Positions 9,268-18,023 of a DNA stretch of 64,000 bases are shown one piece after another. The notes beneath the pieces were generated by a model. It had not been told where the DNA came from. It was given only the letters and a program-made list of their open reading frames with translations, and ran no database searches. Each line of letters begins with the position of its first letter. Within the stretch, counting starts at the first letter, position 1. Position numbers and translations under genes: made by a program. Origin of the DNA: Nodularia sp. LEGE 06071 (GTDB lineage: Bacteria; Cyanobacteriota; Cyanobacteriia; Cyanobacteriales; Nostocaceae); contig NZ_JADEWH010000001.1 of assembly GCF_015207755.1 (NCBI RefSeq), positions 744,001 through 808,000 on the forward strand. Direction: 5' to 3'.

Positions 9268-9695
9268 TTGGGAAATAAATATCTTCTCCCCCCTGCACCC
9301 TGCCCCCTGCCCCCCTGCCTCTTATCTTCCCCCCCGCACCCTGCACCCTGCACCCCTGCTTCTTCATACGCTTGCCAAATTTGGTGAATAAATTGATTAA
9401 ATTGCTGTTTAGCAGCTGAATCAGGTTCGGTTTTTCGTTCTTTTGCCAAAATTTGGCTCAATAAGGTAATTACTTCTGTATCAAACGCTGGTCGAAATAA
9501 ATTTACAGGCCAAAGTAAATCGGATGCATCTCGCATATCAGTCACGAGTGGTGATTCTTCGCTAAAGCTGACTAGCAGCAAGGGACGTACCCAGCACAAC
9601 TGACGAGAAACCACTACTTGGATGACTTCTGTAAACAGATTCCTGTCACTATGGTCTAAAGACACAATTTGTCCTGGTTGAAAGTCTAGGCTCAT
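9258..9695 (-). CDS. Hypothetical protein with repeat-derived tail
   Basis: About 145 residues from the ATG at 9695; an in-frame GTG at 9725 would add ten residues with two cysteines. The N-terminal part (MSLDFQPGQIVSLDHSDRNL) is beta-rich and looks like a small barrel, followed by a helical part (TEVITLLSQILAKERK). I recognise no domain. The last 35 or so residues (EEAGVQGAGCGG and onward) are encoded by the C-rich tandem repeat at 9285-9361, so the natural C-terminus probably ended near WQAYEEA and has been extended by repeat insertion. It lies between the aminotransferase and clpS on the opposite strand. Confidence 0.6.
   Translation of the reverse strand: MSLDFQPGQIVSLDHSDRNLFTEVIQVVVSRQLCWVRPLLLVSFSEESPLVTDMRDASDLLWPVNLFRPAFDTEVITLLSQILAKERKTEPDSAAKQQFNQFIHQIWQAYEEAGVQGAGCGGEDKRQGGRGQGAGGRRYLFPNDK
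9285..9361. repeat. C-rich CACCCTG/CCCCCTG tandem repeat
   Basis: Low-complexity array of CCCTGCA/CCCCTGC units covering the 3' end of the hypothetical gene. The same repeat family appears at 5319-5356, 30715-30760 and in variant form near 45805-45830. Confidence 0.75.
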
Positions 9696-9974
9696 GTTGA
9701 CGCAGTTGAGACAGTGGCAAGCCACTATTTTTGTAGTTTATTTAATTTTAAAATTGAAAATGCGCTATTTTTACACAAAAATAATTTAAAATTAGAATAT
9801 CAATCTTAACCCTGTCAGGTATTGGGACTTTTACGCGAAATCAACTCAACCGAAAAGCATTCCCACACCATCAGGTTTGCATAGGAATGTTATAAGATTA
9901 AGTAAATAACTGTTAAGTAACTGCTAAACAGTTATCTCGGTTGTAGTAAATCATCGAATAAAGAGCAAAGAGCC

Positions 9975-10256
9975 GTGTCAGTCGAAACTATTGAAAAGCC
10001 TTCCACGTCCCGCAAGCTCGCGCCTCGCTATCGGGTTTTGATCCATAATGACGACTATAATTCTATGGAACACGTGGTGCAGTCACTATTAACCACAGTA
10101 CCGAGTCTTACCCAGCCTCAAGCTGTGAGCATTATGATGGAAGCCCATACTAATGGTCTAGCTTTAGTCATTACTTGTGAGCAAGAACACGCTGAGTTTT
10201 ATTGCGAAACATTAAAAGGTCATGGTTTAAGCAGCACAATTGAACCTGAAGAATAA
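9975..10256 (+). CDS. clpS: ATP-dependent Clp protease adaptor ClpS
   Basis: A 93-residue adaptor that binds ClpC and delivers N-degron substrates to the ClpCP protease. The signature YRVLIHNDDYNSMEHVV (near residues 19-35) contains the Asn-Asp-Asp and Met of the N-end residue pocket, and MMEAHTNGLALV carries the conserved His. The start is GTG; AGAGC-type purines lie upstream at 9961-9972. The acidic end TIEPEE is usual. It is followed by the CPBP membrane protease gene in the same direction. Confidence 0.93.
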   Translation: MSVETIEKPSTSRKLAPRYRVLIHNDDYNSMEHVVQSLLTTVPSLTQPQAVSIMMEAHTNGLALVITCEQEHAEFYCETLKGHGLSSTIEPEE

Positions 10257-10343
10257 ATAAAAATATTGTCTAGGGAAGGAAGATCAGACAAAGATATTGC
10301 CTCTAACTTGTGACTGTGATTTTGTCCTCTTCCTCAATTCCGC

Positions 10344-11180
10344 ATGAAAATAAACCTAATTCGTTTAGCCCAACGCCCTGTACCCATCAGGCTGGGTTAT
10401 TTTATTGCAGCTTTATTACTGCTATGGTTACCCTTTGCTGTCCCGATTTACTTATTAGTTAGTGATTCTAACTTAGTAAGTATCTTGACAATGGTGGTGT
10501 TATATGTTGAATTTATTTTTCTCTTGAAGCTATGGGGGAAAAATGTCTATCAGCAACCCCGGATACTCAAGCAATATGGTTTGGAAATCACGCAGATCAA
10601 CGCTGTATATTTGCTGAGTGGTTTAGCCACTGGGATAATTAGCATTCTTGTAGTATTCGGGCTACAAGGTTTCTTTGGTTGGCTGGTGTGGCAACAACCG
10701 CAGGTTTTCTTGCTGAGAATAATTGTTGAGGGTTTACTTGTCTCTTTGGGTATCGGGTTTGCGGAAGAGTTGGTATTTCGAGGTTGGTTACTTGATGAGT
10801 TGGAACGGGATTATAGTCTTAATGTGGCACTTTGGATAAATGCTGTGGCCTTTGCGGTCTTGCATTTTATTAAGCCTTTAGAGGCAATTATTCAAACACT
10901 ACCACAATTTCCAGCTTTAGTATTGCTAGGGTTAACGCAGGTATGGGGAAAGCGTTGGCGTAGGGGACGCTTGGGTTTACCTATTGGTTTGCATGGTGGT
11001 TTAGTTTGGGGCTATTACATCATTAATGTTGGGGGATTAATTGAATATTCTGGTCAAGTTCCTGATTGGATAACTGGTGTAAATCAGAATCCTTTACAAG
11101 GAGTGATGGGAGTGGTGTTTATGGGTATATTGGCTTTGTGGATGCGGTGGCGAGCAAATACCAAATCTCAACCGATATAA
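10344..11180 (+). CDS. CPBP family intramembrane protease
   Basis: A 278-residue polytopic membrane protein with about seven hydrophobic helices. GFAEELVFRGWLLDELE (near residues 139-155) is the EExxxR motif and AFAVLHFIK (near 171-179) the FxxxH motif of the CAAX protease/bacteriocin-processing (Abi) family of glutamic intramembrane endopeptidases. Substrate is unknown. It lies 87 bases downstream of clpS, possibly co-transcribed. Confidence 0.85.
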   Translation: MKINLIRLAQRPVPIRLGYFIAALLLLWLPFAVPIYLLVSDSNLVSILTMVVLYVEFIFLLKLWGKNVYQQPRILKQYGLEITQINAVYLLSGLATGIISILVVFGLQGFFGWLVWQQPQVFLLRIIVEGLLVSLGIGFAEELVFRGWLLDELERDYSLNVALWINAVAFAVLHFIKPLEAIIQTLPQFPALVLLGLTQVWGKRWRRGRLGLPIGLHGGLVWGYYIINVGGLIEYSGQVPDWITGVNQNPLQGVMGVVFMGILALWMRWRANTKSQPI

Positions 11181-11239
11181 ATTTGACAGATTCCCGAACT
11201 CATATTATTTGACGTTTTGCGGCGCGGTTAATGCTGCTA

Positions 11240-12124
11240 TTAATACAGGGCGGAGGGTAGAAAAGCCCCTGCCGGTTCGTTATACAGGCCGAGGCTCATC
11301 AACGTTGCGGTCTGGGTGACACGCAAGCCATGATTCAAACACCAACGGAACAGGTCGGCGTTACGCATCGGAACATAGAAGCCAAACTCATCGGACGCTG
11401 GAGCCGCTCCAATTAGTGCCTTTAAGTCCTCATTGTTTTCGCCAACAGCGTGGCCGAAGAAGCCAATTTCACTGGCGTAGCCTGATACGCGCCCATCACA
11501 CTCGACCAGCATTGCCGTACCCCGCCCGACAGCACCCTTTAGTTCGCCCGCCCGGTTATGACCATGAATGCGATCGCAAAGTTGATTACACGCAGCAAGG
11601 TCGGCCTCAGTCGCCGGACGAACGGTGCGGCCGGGTATCTTCAAGCCGAGGGGTTGTCCTCGCAGGTCTGCCAGTGACTCGCGCACCTCGAAGCCGAGTT
11701 TTGTATACAGGGCAAGGGAACAGCTGTTATGCGCGGCCTGAACAAGCCGCACACCGGCGCACCGTTTTTCCTGTACCCTCTGTAAAACATTTTCCATCAG
11801 GCGGCGACCAACCGACCTGTTTTGCGCTGCGGGGTCTACTGTAGTGGGGCCGATTCCGGCGATAGTGTCACCTTCCCACAAACAGTTGCTGCCGATGATG
11901 CGCCCATCCTCAGCCTCAGCCACGACCGCATAAACCGTCGGGTCTGCCAACAATTCGCTCAACATATCCGCCCCAAACTCCGCAGAAGGAAAGTCGGGTA
12001 GGAAGCCGTGCTGTTCCGCAACAACACGTAACCCTTCATACAAAATAGTGCCACAGGGGAGTGCGTCGTCGGGCCGTCCCGCACGCAAGATCACCGAAGA
12101 TATTTGTTCAAATACTTGATCCAT
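11240..12124 (-). CDS. Tandem GNAT-family N-acetyltransferase
   Basis: About 294 residues with two GNAT-like halves. The first has the acetyl-CoA loop in AQNRSVGRRLMENVLQ and the segment NSCSLALYTKLGFEVR; the second begins near TVRPATEADLAACNQLCDR and is more divergent. The substrate is unknown. The start at 12124 (MDQVFEQ) is chosen because AAAAGG precedes it; an upstream ATG at 12217 would add a Lys/Phe-rich stretch of 31 residues that overlaps the divergent promoter. The gene is visibly GC-richer and richer in Arg/Ala/Gly codons than its neighbours, suggesting transfer from another lineage. It is divergent from an AraC-family regulator, a plausible control pair. Confidence 0.8.
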   Translation of the reverse strand: MDQVFEQISSVILRAGRPDDALPCGTILYEGLRVVAEQHGFLPDFPSAEFGADMLSELLADPTVYAVVAEAEDGRIIGSNCLWEGDTIAGIGPTTVDPAAQNRSVGRRLMENVLQRVQEKRCAGVRLVQAAHNSCSLALYTKLGFEVRESLADLRGQPLGLKIPGRTVRPATEADLAACNQLCDRIHGHNRAGELKGAVGRGTAMLVECDGRVSGYASEIGFFGHAVGENNEDLKALIGAAPASDEFGFYVPMRNADLFRWCLNHGLRVTQTATLMSLGLYNEPAGAFLPSALY

Positions 12125-12263
12125 GATGAAAAACCTTTTAAGTGTTCCGTTAGCAACTTTTTTAAAATACTGAAATTTAATGATTTTTGTCTTGTCAATT
12201 CTTGCGGAATAGAACAATCTACTTTCTTCTGAGACAATAGGGATTTAAGCGTTGCTTCTGCCC

Positions 12264-13199
12264 ATGAATCTGCGACCAGAATCTTTATTTCATCCCCCAG
12301 AGGATAAAATTCCCCTTGATCAGCCTCCACTAGAAGTGCGATCGCAATGGGGACGCTGGATAGAAACACCGGAGATGATGGTAGCAATTATTCCGCCAGG
12401 AAAGTTAGAAGTCAATATTCGCTCACCACTTAACCTTGTGGTCACGAGTTTTGGTGTCAGCAGTGGAATTGCTGCTTTTAATACTGATCGGCTACAACCC
12501 TATCAAGCGCTACCAGGAGGTTTTGATATTGTGCCTCAAGGAAGTACCTATAATTCTGTAGAGGATGCTTCTTGTTCTGTAGTGTTTGGATATTCCCCAT
12601 CTTTTCTATCGCGCATAGTCCGAGTAGAAGCTGAAGGAGAGATGATTGAGTTACAACCTGGCCAAATTCCTAAAACCCATTGGGGTTTAAATGTAGCGAT
12701 CGCTATGCAAGAATTCTTTGATAATGGACAAGTAGGGGGTGTATTTTATTTAGAATCGGTGGCAACTGCGGTGCTGGGACAAATAATTTACCGTCGTTCA
12801 AATTTATCTGGACAACTAAAACGTCCCCCAGAGTTTTTAGACCCAAATATATTAAAGTCTGCTATTGAATATATTAGAGCGCATCTTCCACAGGCACTTA
12901 GCCTAAATCACATAGCCGCCAAGGTAGGATTTAGCCCTTACCATTTTGCCAGAGCATTCAAAGTCACAACTGGATTATCGCCCTATCAATATGTCCTCAG
13001 ATGTCGGTTGGAACTTGCCCAACAACTCTTACAAAATCAAAGTAAATCGCTGGTCGAAGTAGCGGGGGAAGTAGGATTTGGCAACCAGAGTCACATGACA
13101 TCTGTGTTTAGACGAATGCTAAATACAACCCCCAAGCGTTATCGGCAAGAAATTAGTGGGATTTTAGACCTACATGATCAAGGTTATTCTCATCACTAA
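12264..13199 (+). CDS. AraC-family transcriptional regulator
   Basis: About 311 residues. The C-terminal AraC/XylS DNA-binding domain is clear: two helix-turn-helix units at SLNHIAAKVGFSPYHFARAF and SLVEVAGEVGFGNQSHMTSV, ending TTPKRYRQ. The N-terminal 180 residues resemble a cupin-like sensing region (LPGGFDIVPQGSTYNSVED). The ATG at 12264 is preferred to a TTG at 12252. It is transcribed away from the GNAT gene 139 bases away and probably controls it and/or itself. The inducer is unknown. Confidence 0.88.
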   Translation: MNLRPESLFHPPEDKIPLDQPPLEVRSQWGRWIETPEMMVAIIPPGKLEVNIRSPLNLVVTSFGVSSGIAAFNTDRLQPYQALPGGFDIVPQGSTYNSVEDASCSVVFGYSPSFLSRIVRVEAEGEMIELQPGQIPKTHWGLNVAIAMQEFFDNGQVGGVFYLESVATAVLGQIIYRRSNLSGQLKRPPEFLDPNILKSAIEYIRAHLPQALSLNHIAAKVGFSPYHFARAFKVTTGLSPYQYVLRCRLELAQQLLQNQSKSLVEVAGEVGFGNQSHMTSVFRRMLNTTPKRYRQEISGILDLHDQGYSHH

Positions 13200-13831
13200 G
13201 ACATTTTTACTACTGTACCGACCAAGCAAGCTTTATCTAAATTTACCCCATGCAAATTTGCGCCTTCTAACTCTGCACAGAGTAAATTTGCCCCGGTAAA
13301 GTTCGCCCCCGCTAAATTTGTCCTGCGTAAGTCCGCTTCTTCTAAATTGGCTTCACTTAATAAAGCCCCTTGTAAATCAGCGCCACTCAAGTCAGCACCT
13401 TTGAGGTTTGCCCCTGTGAGGTTTGCACCGCGCAAGTCAGCACTGCGTAAGTCAACGCCTTGTAAGTTGACGTTCATCAAGTTTGCACCACTCAAAAAAG
13501 CGCCAGCCAAAGAGACATCGCTGAGTTTAGCCCCCATCAAGTTAGCGCCGCGCAAATTACTACCACGTAAGTCAGCACTTGTTAAGTCTGCTTGCATTAA
13601 GTTTGCCCCCATCAGGTTCGCGCGCAAGTCAGTTTTTTGGAGGTTTGCACCCATCAAGTTCGCTCCCTCGAAATGCGCGCCTTCGAGTTTGGAACCCTTG
13701 AAATTAGTCCCAACAAGGGTAGCCCCGGCAAAATTGATCCGGCTTAAATCGAGCTGAGAGAGTTCCTCATCTTCTAAATTTGCACCTGGGAGTTGTTTGA
13801 GTTGTCCTGATTTAATGGCTTCAATATTCAT
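13196..13831 (-). CDS. Pentapeptide repeat protein
   Basis: A 211-residue protein made almost wholly of A(D/N)LxX pentapeptides from about residue 20 to 200, which form a right-handed quadrilateral beta-helix. There is no signal peptide or membrane segment. One register break occurs near KTDLRANLMGANL, where a repeat is short. Biochemical roles of such proteins vary and none can be assigned. Its ATG overlaps the stop of the DICT-domain gene (ATGA, 13828-13831), so the two are translationally coupled. Confidence 0.9.
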   Translation of the reverse strand: MNIEAIKSGQLKQLPGANLEDEELSQLDLSRINFAGATLVGTNFKGSKLEGAHFEGANLMGANLQKTDLRANLMGANLMQADLTSADLRGSNLRGANLMGAKLSDVSLAGAFLSGANLMNVNLQGVDLRSADLRGANLTGANLKGADLSGADLQGALLSEANLEEADLRRTNLAGANFTGANLLCAELEGANLHGVNLDKACLVGTVVKMS

Positions 13832-15225
13832 TTGAAGTAATTACTAATCTCCTCACTTGTCTTGCTGTAGCTATCCCATTGAGAATCAAGTAGCCATACG
13901 CCGGTGCTGACTTTAGGTGACATCAGAGGTAAGTCTAGCCCTTGCTGTAAACCCATAACTAATAAAGTCAGAGCATCTACAAGTTTAGGGTCAAAGCGGG
14001 TTGACTGTTGTTGTCTGCATTCGTCTAAAGCTTGAGCAAATATTTCGGCGCGAGTTTTTTGGGATGATTTGATGTTGTTGACTCGCCATTGGAAATCGGC
14101 AACTAAAGCCAAAATTCTCGATTCTAAGGGAATTTCATCCCCTGCTAAACTTGCTGGTTCTCCTGTACCATTCCAGCATTCGCTTTGGTGGGTGATAATT
14201 TGGGCAATTGCCCGCAGTCTGGGCATGGTGCGTAATACCTGCGCTCCTGGTACTAGGGGGCAAGTTAAGGGACAATGGGGGGCTTGTTCCTGGTAGCGGG
14301 TGGATGTACCGGGAGTCAGGACGCTTTCGGCTTTTTGCAGTGGGTCTATACGATGTAAAAAACCTGCTAGTCGCAATCGTTTAATCTGCCATGCGGGGAG
14401 TTCTAAAAGCTGCCCCATGATCTCAGAAAGTGCTACTACTTCGGAGGCGGCCATGGGATTGTTGACATCTGCCATATCCATCAATTGCGCCATTCGCAAA
14501 AATGCCTGGATTTCGTTAGAAACCAAGTTGCGATCTAAGGCTTGTTGACGTAGTGCGGTGGGGATGGATAAATTATCCTGACCTGTCTGGAGATAATCGA
14601 CGACGCGGGAAACAACTGCACTTAAATGTTCTGGTGCGGCTAGACTTGACTTTATAGCATTTTGATGTTGTGAGAGTTTTTGTGCTAAGTCTGGATTGTA
14701 TTTTTCGATGTGAGCGATCGCTAACTTTGTTGTTTCCTGCACTAACTCTGGTTCAAATGTCCATAAGCCATAGAATTTACGTTCTATATCTGAAGCTGGT
14801 ATTCCATCAGCACCATAATCAGCCTCTGACAACTCTTGACAAAGTACCATTGCTGTGTATTCTGGTGACAAGATAATTAAATGCCACTCCTGCGCCACTG
14901 GATCAGCTGAATTTAATGCCACTAAATCCACGTTAGGAAGTTGGCTGGTGGGATGTTCTGCAAAGCTAGCATCGGATGCTGCCATGATCACAATTTCGCG
15001 GCTACACTTAGCGATATCTGCGTATCTTTCGGCTTCTTGCAGATACCATTGACCTTGTTGAAAGGCTGTGATTACTAAGGGTGTACTATTTTCAGTTAAG
15101 ATATGGTCTTCTAGAGCATGGCACAAAGCAACTAAAGTATTTTTGTAGTAAACCCCAAATCTAATTGGTCTAGTGCTATTGCGGTGTGAGCTTTCCAGCT
15201 TTTGTAGTATTGAACCTTCTAACAT
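13828..15225 (-). CDS. DICT sensory domain protein with degenerate HD region
   Basis: A 465-residue soluble signalling protein. Residues 1-180 match the DICT domain (RPIRFGVYYKNTLVALCHALEDHI at the start, GLWTFEPELVQE at the end), which is associated with diguanylate cyclase or HD-GYP contexts and light-type signalling. The second half resembles an HD-GYP/HD fold (LRLAGFLHRIDPL and ITHQSECWNGTGEPASLAGDEIPLESRILALVADF), including the GTGEP...IPLESRIL segment typical of HD-GYP, but a clear HD dyad is not evident, so catalysis is doubtful. First gene of a two-gene unit with the pentapeptide protein. Confidence 0.8.
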   Translation of the reverse strand: MLEGSILQKLESSHRNSTRPIRFGVYYKNTLVALCHALEDHILTENSTPLVITAFQQGQWYLQEAERYADIAKCSREIVIMAASDASFAEHPTSQLPNVDLVALNSADPVAQEWHLIILSPEYTAMVLCQELSEADYGADGIPASDIERKFYGLWTFEPELVQETTKLAIAHIEKYNPDLAQKLSQHQNAIKSSLAAPEHLSAVVSRVVDYLQTGQDNLSIPTALRQQALDRNLVSNEIQAFLRMAQLMDMADVNNPMAASEVVALSEIMGQLLELPAWQIKRLRLAGFLHRIDPLQKAESVLTPGTSTRYQEQAPHCPLTCPLVPGAQVLRTMPRLRAIAQIITHQSECWNGTGEPASLAGDEIPLESRILALVADFQWRVNNIKSSQKTRAEIFAQALDECRQQQSTRFDPKLVDALTLLVMGLQQGLDLPLMSPKVSTGVWLLDSQWDSYSKTSEEISNYFK

Positions 15226-15240
15226 GGGCTTTCATAATTT

Positions 15241-15264
15241 GTAATTCGTAATTCGTAATTCGTA
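15241..15264. repeat. Tandem heptamer repeat (GTAATTC x3)
   Basis: Three perfect copies of GTAATTC plus GTA, between the DICT gene and the radical SAM gene. Its complement, GAATTAC, is the unit at 25571-25598. Confidence 0.85.
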
Positions 15265-15345
15265 GTTGTTAGGGACTAGGGTGAGATTCTAGTAATTGAC
15301 GGTTTTTCCTCAAGTCCCCAGTCCCCAATCCCTATTCCCTGGATA

Positions 15346-16938
15346 CTATGATATTCCCGCCAACTGTTTATCTTTCTTTTCCATAGGTGCAGAAAGAGCT
15401 TCTTCCAAATCGGCACAACCCAATTTTTCTTCTAAGATTTTCATAACTTCGCGTCCGAAGTCATTGGGGTTTTGTTGCCAAGCTTGCAAGCAGACTTCTC
15501 CAAAGAAGGAACCAAGGGGTTCAGGATTCCAGAGGAGTTTTTTAGCTGTCCACGGCATTAAGCTCATGGGGTCATACCCTGGTTTAAGGATACCTTCTTT
15601 AAAGGCATATTCTTCTAAATGGGTATGGGGTTGCAGTCCAATAAAGAAAATGGCAGGTTCAACTTTATCAGCGCCAAAAATTTGTTCTAGTTCGCGGTGG
15701 TAGGCGATGGTTTGGCGAATGGTTTCGGGACGTTCGTCAATGACGTTAAAGGAGTAGTTCACGGAAACCACATCGTTAAAACCAGCAGCTTTTAAGTCAC
15801 GGCAGTTTTGCAAGACGGTGCGTAAGTTGTAACCCATCCGCATTTTCCGCACGAGTTCCTGAGAACCACTGGTAATCCCGATTTCAAAGTAGTTCATCCC
15901 GGTTTTAGCCATCAAATCACACAACTCTGGTGTTAAGTTGTCGGCTCTGATGTATGCTGCCCAATGAATATCTGTCATCCCAGAATCGACGATTTTCTGT
16001 AAGAGTTCTACCGCATCGTCCATAAATTTACGTGCGGGGATGAATTGAGCATCCGTAAACCAGAAATTGCGAATGCCGCGATCGTATAATTGGCGGATCT
16101 CGGCAACTACTTCCTCTGCGGGATTAATGCGTACTTGTTTGCCTTCAACGACGGTGTAGACGCAATAACAACAGTTGTGGGGACAACCGCGCTTGGTTTG
16201 CACTCCTATATAAAAGTCTTGTTCTTGGAGGTAATAGTTAAATTCCGGCCAGATGGTTTCTATATAGTCGTAGTTACAGGCGGTTTTTTCTAGGGGGGTG
16301 GGTTGTTCATGAATCATGCGTTGCCGTGGTTGAGTTTCACCGACTACATAGCAACGTTCATCATCAATTTCTCTGCCACTGAGAAGTTTTTCTAGGAGAG
16401 TTTCGCCTTCACCCACAGAAATAATTGTGCCTGGGGGAAAAGTTTTACCCAATTGTTCATAAAATACGCTCACTGCACCACCACCGACAACGGCACGGGC
16501 ATGAGTATGATATTTCTGGGCGCGTCGTAAACCGCGTTTGACTAATCCCTGGTTGCGCCACAATTCCACGTAGTAAGCAATAAAAATTCGCAAACCGCCG
16601 AATGCCCCACGTAATTTAATCAGAGGATTCTTGGCGTAATAAAATTCAAAGGCGTTTTGGAGCGGATTACCACCACGTCCACCCACGGGGGCATAGATTT
16701 GAATATCACGCCAAGAAAAGACTAGGAGTGTCGGTTTAAATTCATCGATACAGGTATCTAGGGCGGAGGCGTAGTCTAAAGGTGGTACGGTTCCCAAATC
16801 AAAGATCCGCTGTTCTATGCCGGGAAATAGCTTGTGGACGTGATCCGAAAGATAGACAACCCCAATGGGAAAGATGGGGTTACACGGAAGGCGAACGTAG
16901 AGGATTCGATTTTCCATCATGGATTGTTTAATTTCCAT
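15346..16938 (-). CDS. B12-binding radical SAM protein (PSII high-light acclimation type)
   Basis: A 530-residue protein with an N-terminal cobalamin-binding-like domain (LPCNPIFPIGVVYLSDHV start; VVGGGAVSVF and ISVGEGE segments) and a radical SAM core whose cluster motif is KRGCPHNCCYCVY near residue 229. IRNFWFTDAQFIP, NYFEIGITSGS and DVVSVNYSFNVIDE are barrel strands. It resembles the cyanobacterial family annotated as photosystem II high light acclimation radical SAM protein; that specific name is from memory, the superfamily is certain. The enzyme substrate is unknown. It appears monocistronic. Confidence 0.85.
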   Translation of the reverse strand: MEIKQSMMENRILYVRLPCNPIFPIGVVYLSDHVHKLFPGIEQRIFDLGTVPPLDYASALDTCIDEFKPTLLVFSWRDIQIYAPVGGRGGNPLQNAFEFYYAKNPLIKLRGAFGGLRIFIAYYVELWRNQGLVKRGLRRAQKYHTHARAVVGGGAVSVFYEQLGKTFPPGTIISVGEGETLLEKLLSGREIDDERCYVVGETQPRQRMIHEQPTPLEKTACNYDYIETIWPEFNYYLQEQDFYIGVQTKRGCPHNCCYCVYTVVEGKQVRINPAEEVVAEIRQLYDRGIRNFWFTDAQFIPARKFMDDAVELLQKIVDSGMTDIHWAAYIRADNLTPELCDLMAKTGMNYFEIGITSGSQELVRKMRMGYNLRTVLQNCRDLKAAGFNDVVSVNYSFNVIDERPETIRQTIAYHRELEQIFGADKVEPAIFFIGLQPHTHLEEYAFKEGILKPGYDPMSLMPWTAKKLLWNPEPLGSFFGEVCLQAWQQNPNDFGREVMKILEEKLGCADLEEALSAPMEKKDKQLAGIS

Positions 16939-17502
16939 CTTGCAGTTATTTATGAGAAATATAGAGCGATATGCAGTTTAAAGCTGTTTGTTTTAGTTTG
17001 CTGTGTTTTTCACAATGATGATTGGCATTTAAGCCTATTGCTGGATTCGGTTAGCCTGCCTTAACAATTGTGGGAATAGTTGAATTTGCTCTGCATCAAA
17101 GGAAATAGATAAATTTTATGAGGAGAATTGTCATATATCTTTACCATAACATTGAGTTTGGCTATTCAGCGAGCAACTCTGCCTGTAATTCTGAGGATAG
17201 ATGCAACAAACAGACCTTCCCTGAAAGTTGAGAAGGTGTGAGGGGATAACTGCCAGACCTCACTTATCTGATGCTTTTATTCTTCAATAAATATCTCAAA
17301 TCCCCATAGTGTAGTATATTATTTTCGCTGGTATCCGCTTTTTGGTGAAATTTTCATAACTTGAACATATAGTTAACATATATTTAGATATATATAGCGT
17401 AGAAATTTTCAGTTGGTAGTCGGAGTTACAGCATCTGGGGATCAGGCAATGTTAGTTTTGCTGGTGTAATGTAAAATTGTGGCGTAAAGCTCCTCCGCAG
17501 TT
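16939..17502. other. Divergent intergenic region without a gene
   Basis: No convincing gene in 564 bases. A short inverted repeat GTGAGG...CCTCAC lies near 17237-17263, and the run towards 17503 is AT-rich with TATATATA-like promoter sequence near 17378-17397. Nothing else is recognised. Confidence 0.4.
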
Positions 17503-17895
17503 ATGGCTCAAATATTAGATCCTCTACCACCGGAGCAATCGGGGAATATCCTTTGTTGCTACGTCAATGCTACGAGCAAAATCCAGATAGCTCGCATCTG
17601 CAATATTGCTAACTGGTACTTTGAAAGAGTTGTTTTTCCTGGACAGCGCCTTGTGTTTGAAGCTCCACCACAAGCGCAAATGGAAATTCATACAGGGATG
17701 ATGGCTAGTGCAATTTTGTCTGATACTATTGCGTGCGATCGCCTGGCTATCAACGAGCCTAGCATTAGTGAGTTTCATACAGACTCCATAGGCATCGACA
17801 CTATCAGTAAAAAACCAATAGTGCAGTCGATTAATACAAAAATTCAAAATACAACAAAACCCTTAACAATTGCTGGCTTTGGACTCATTGATTAA
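17503..17895 (+). CDS. DUF1830 domain-containing protein
   Basis: A 130-residue protein. Residues 10-85 match DUF1830, a small cyanobacterial domain (NILCCYVNATSKIQIARICN, WYFERVVFPGQRLVFEAP). It lacks a signal peptide. The last 45 residues are low-complexity, Ile/Lys/Asn-rich and probably disordered. Function is unknown. A strong terminator follows directly. Confidence 0.85.
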   Translation: MAQILDPLPPEQSGNILCCYVNATSKIQIARICNIANWYFERVVFPGQRLVFEAPPQAQMEIHTGMMASAILSDTIACDRLAINEPSISEFHTDSIGIDTISKKPIVQSINTKIQNTTKPLTIAGFGLID

Positions 17896-17919
17896 AAAAA
17901 ACAATTTTAGATAATTTCA

Positions 17920-17946
17920 GGGTTGCCAAATTCAGCAACCCTTTTT
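17920..17946 (+). terminator. Rho-independent terminator
   Basis: GGGTTGC (17920-17926) pairs perfectly with GCAACCC (17935-17941) across an eight-base loop, followed by TTTTT. It lies 25 bases after the DUF1830 stop codon. Confidence 0.9.
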
Positions 17947-18023
17947 ATTTAGTCATTTGTCATTTGTCATTAGTTATTCGTGACGCTCCCCATGTTTTGC
18001 CCTTCCGGTTTACAATCAATGTT

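Noticed and set aside
13347-13757. 136-codon open frame antisense to the pentapeptide gene
   Set aside because: Its Ala-Pro-Lys/Ser repeats are the mirror of the pentapeptide codons; shadow frame.
17237-17263. GTGAGG...CCTCAC hairpin as a riboswitch or terminator
   Set aside because: Short stem, no T tract and no known riboswitch core around it.
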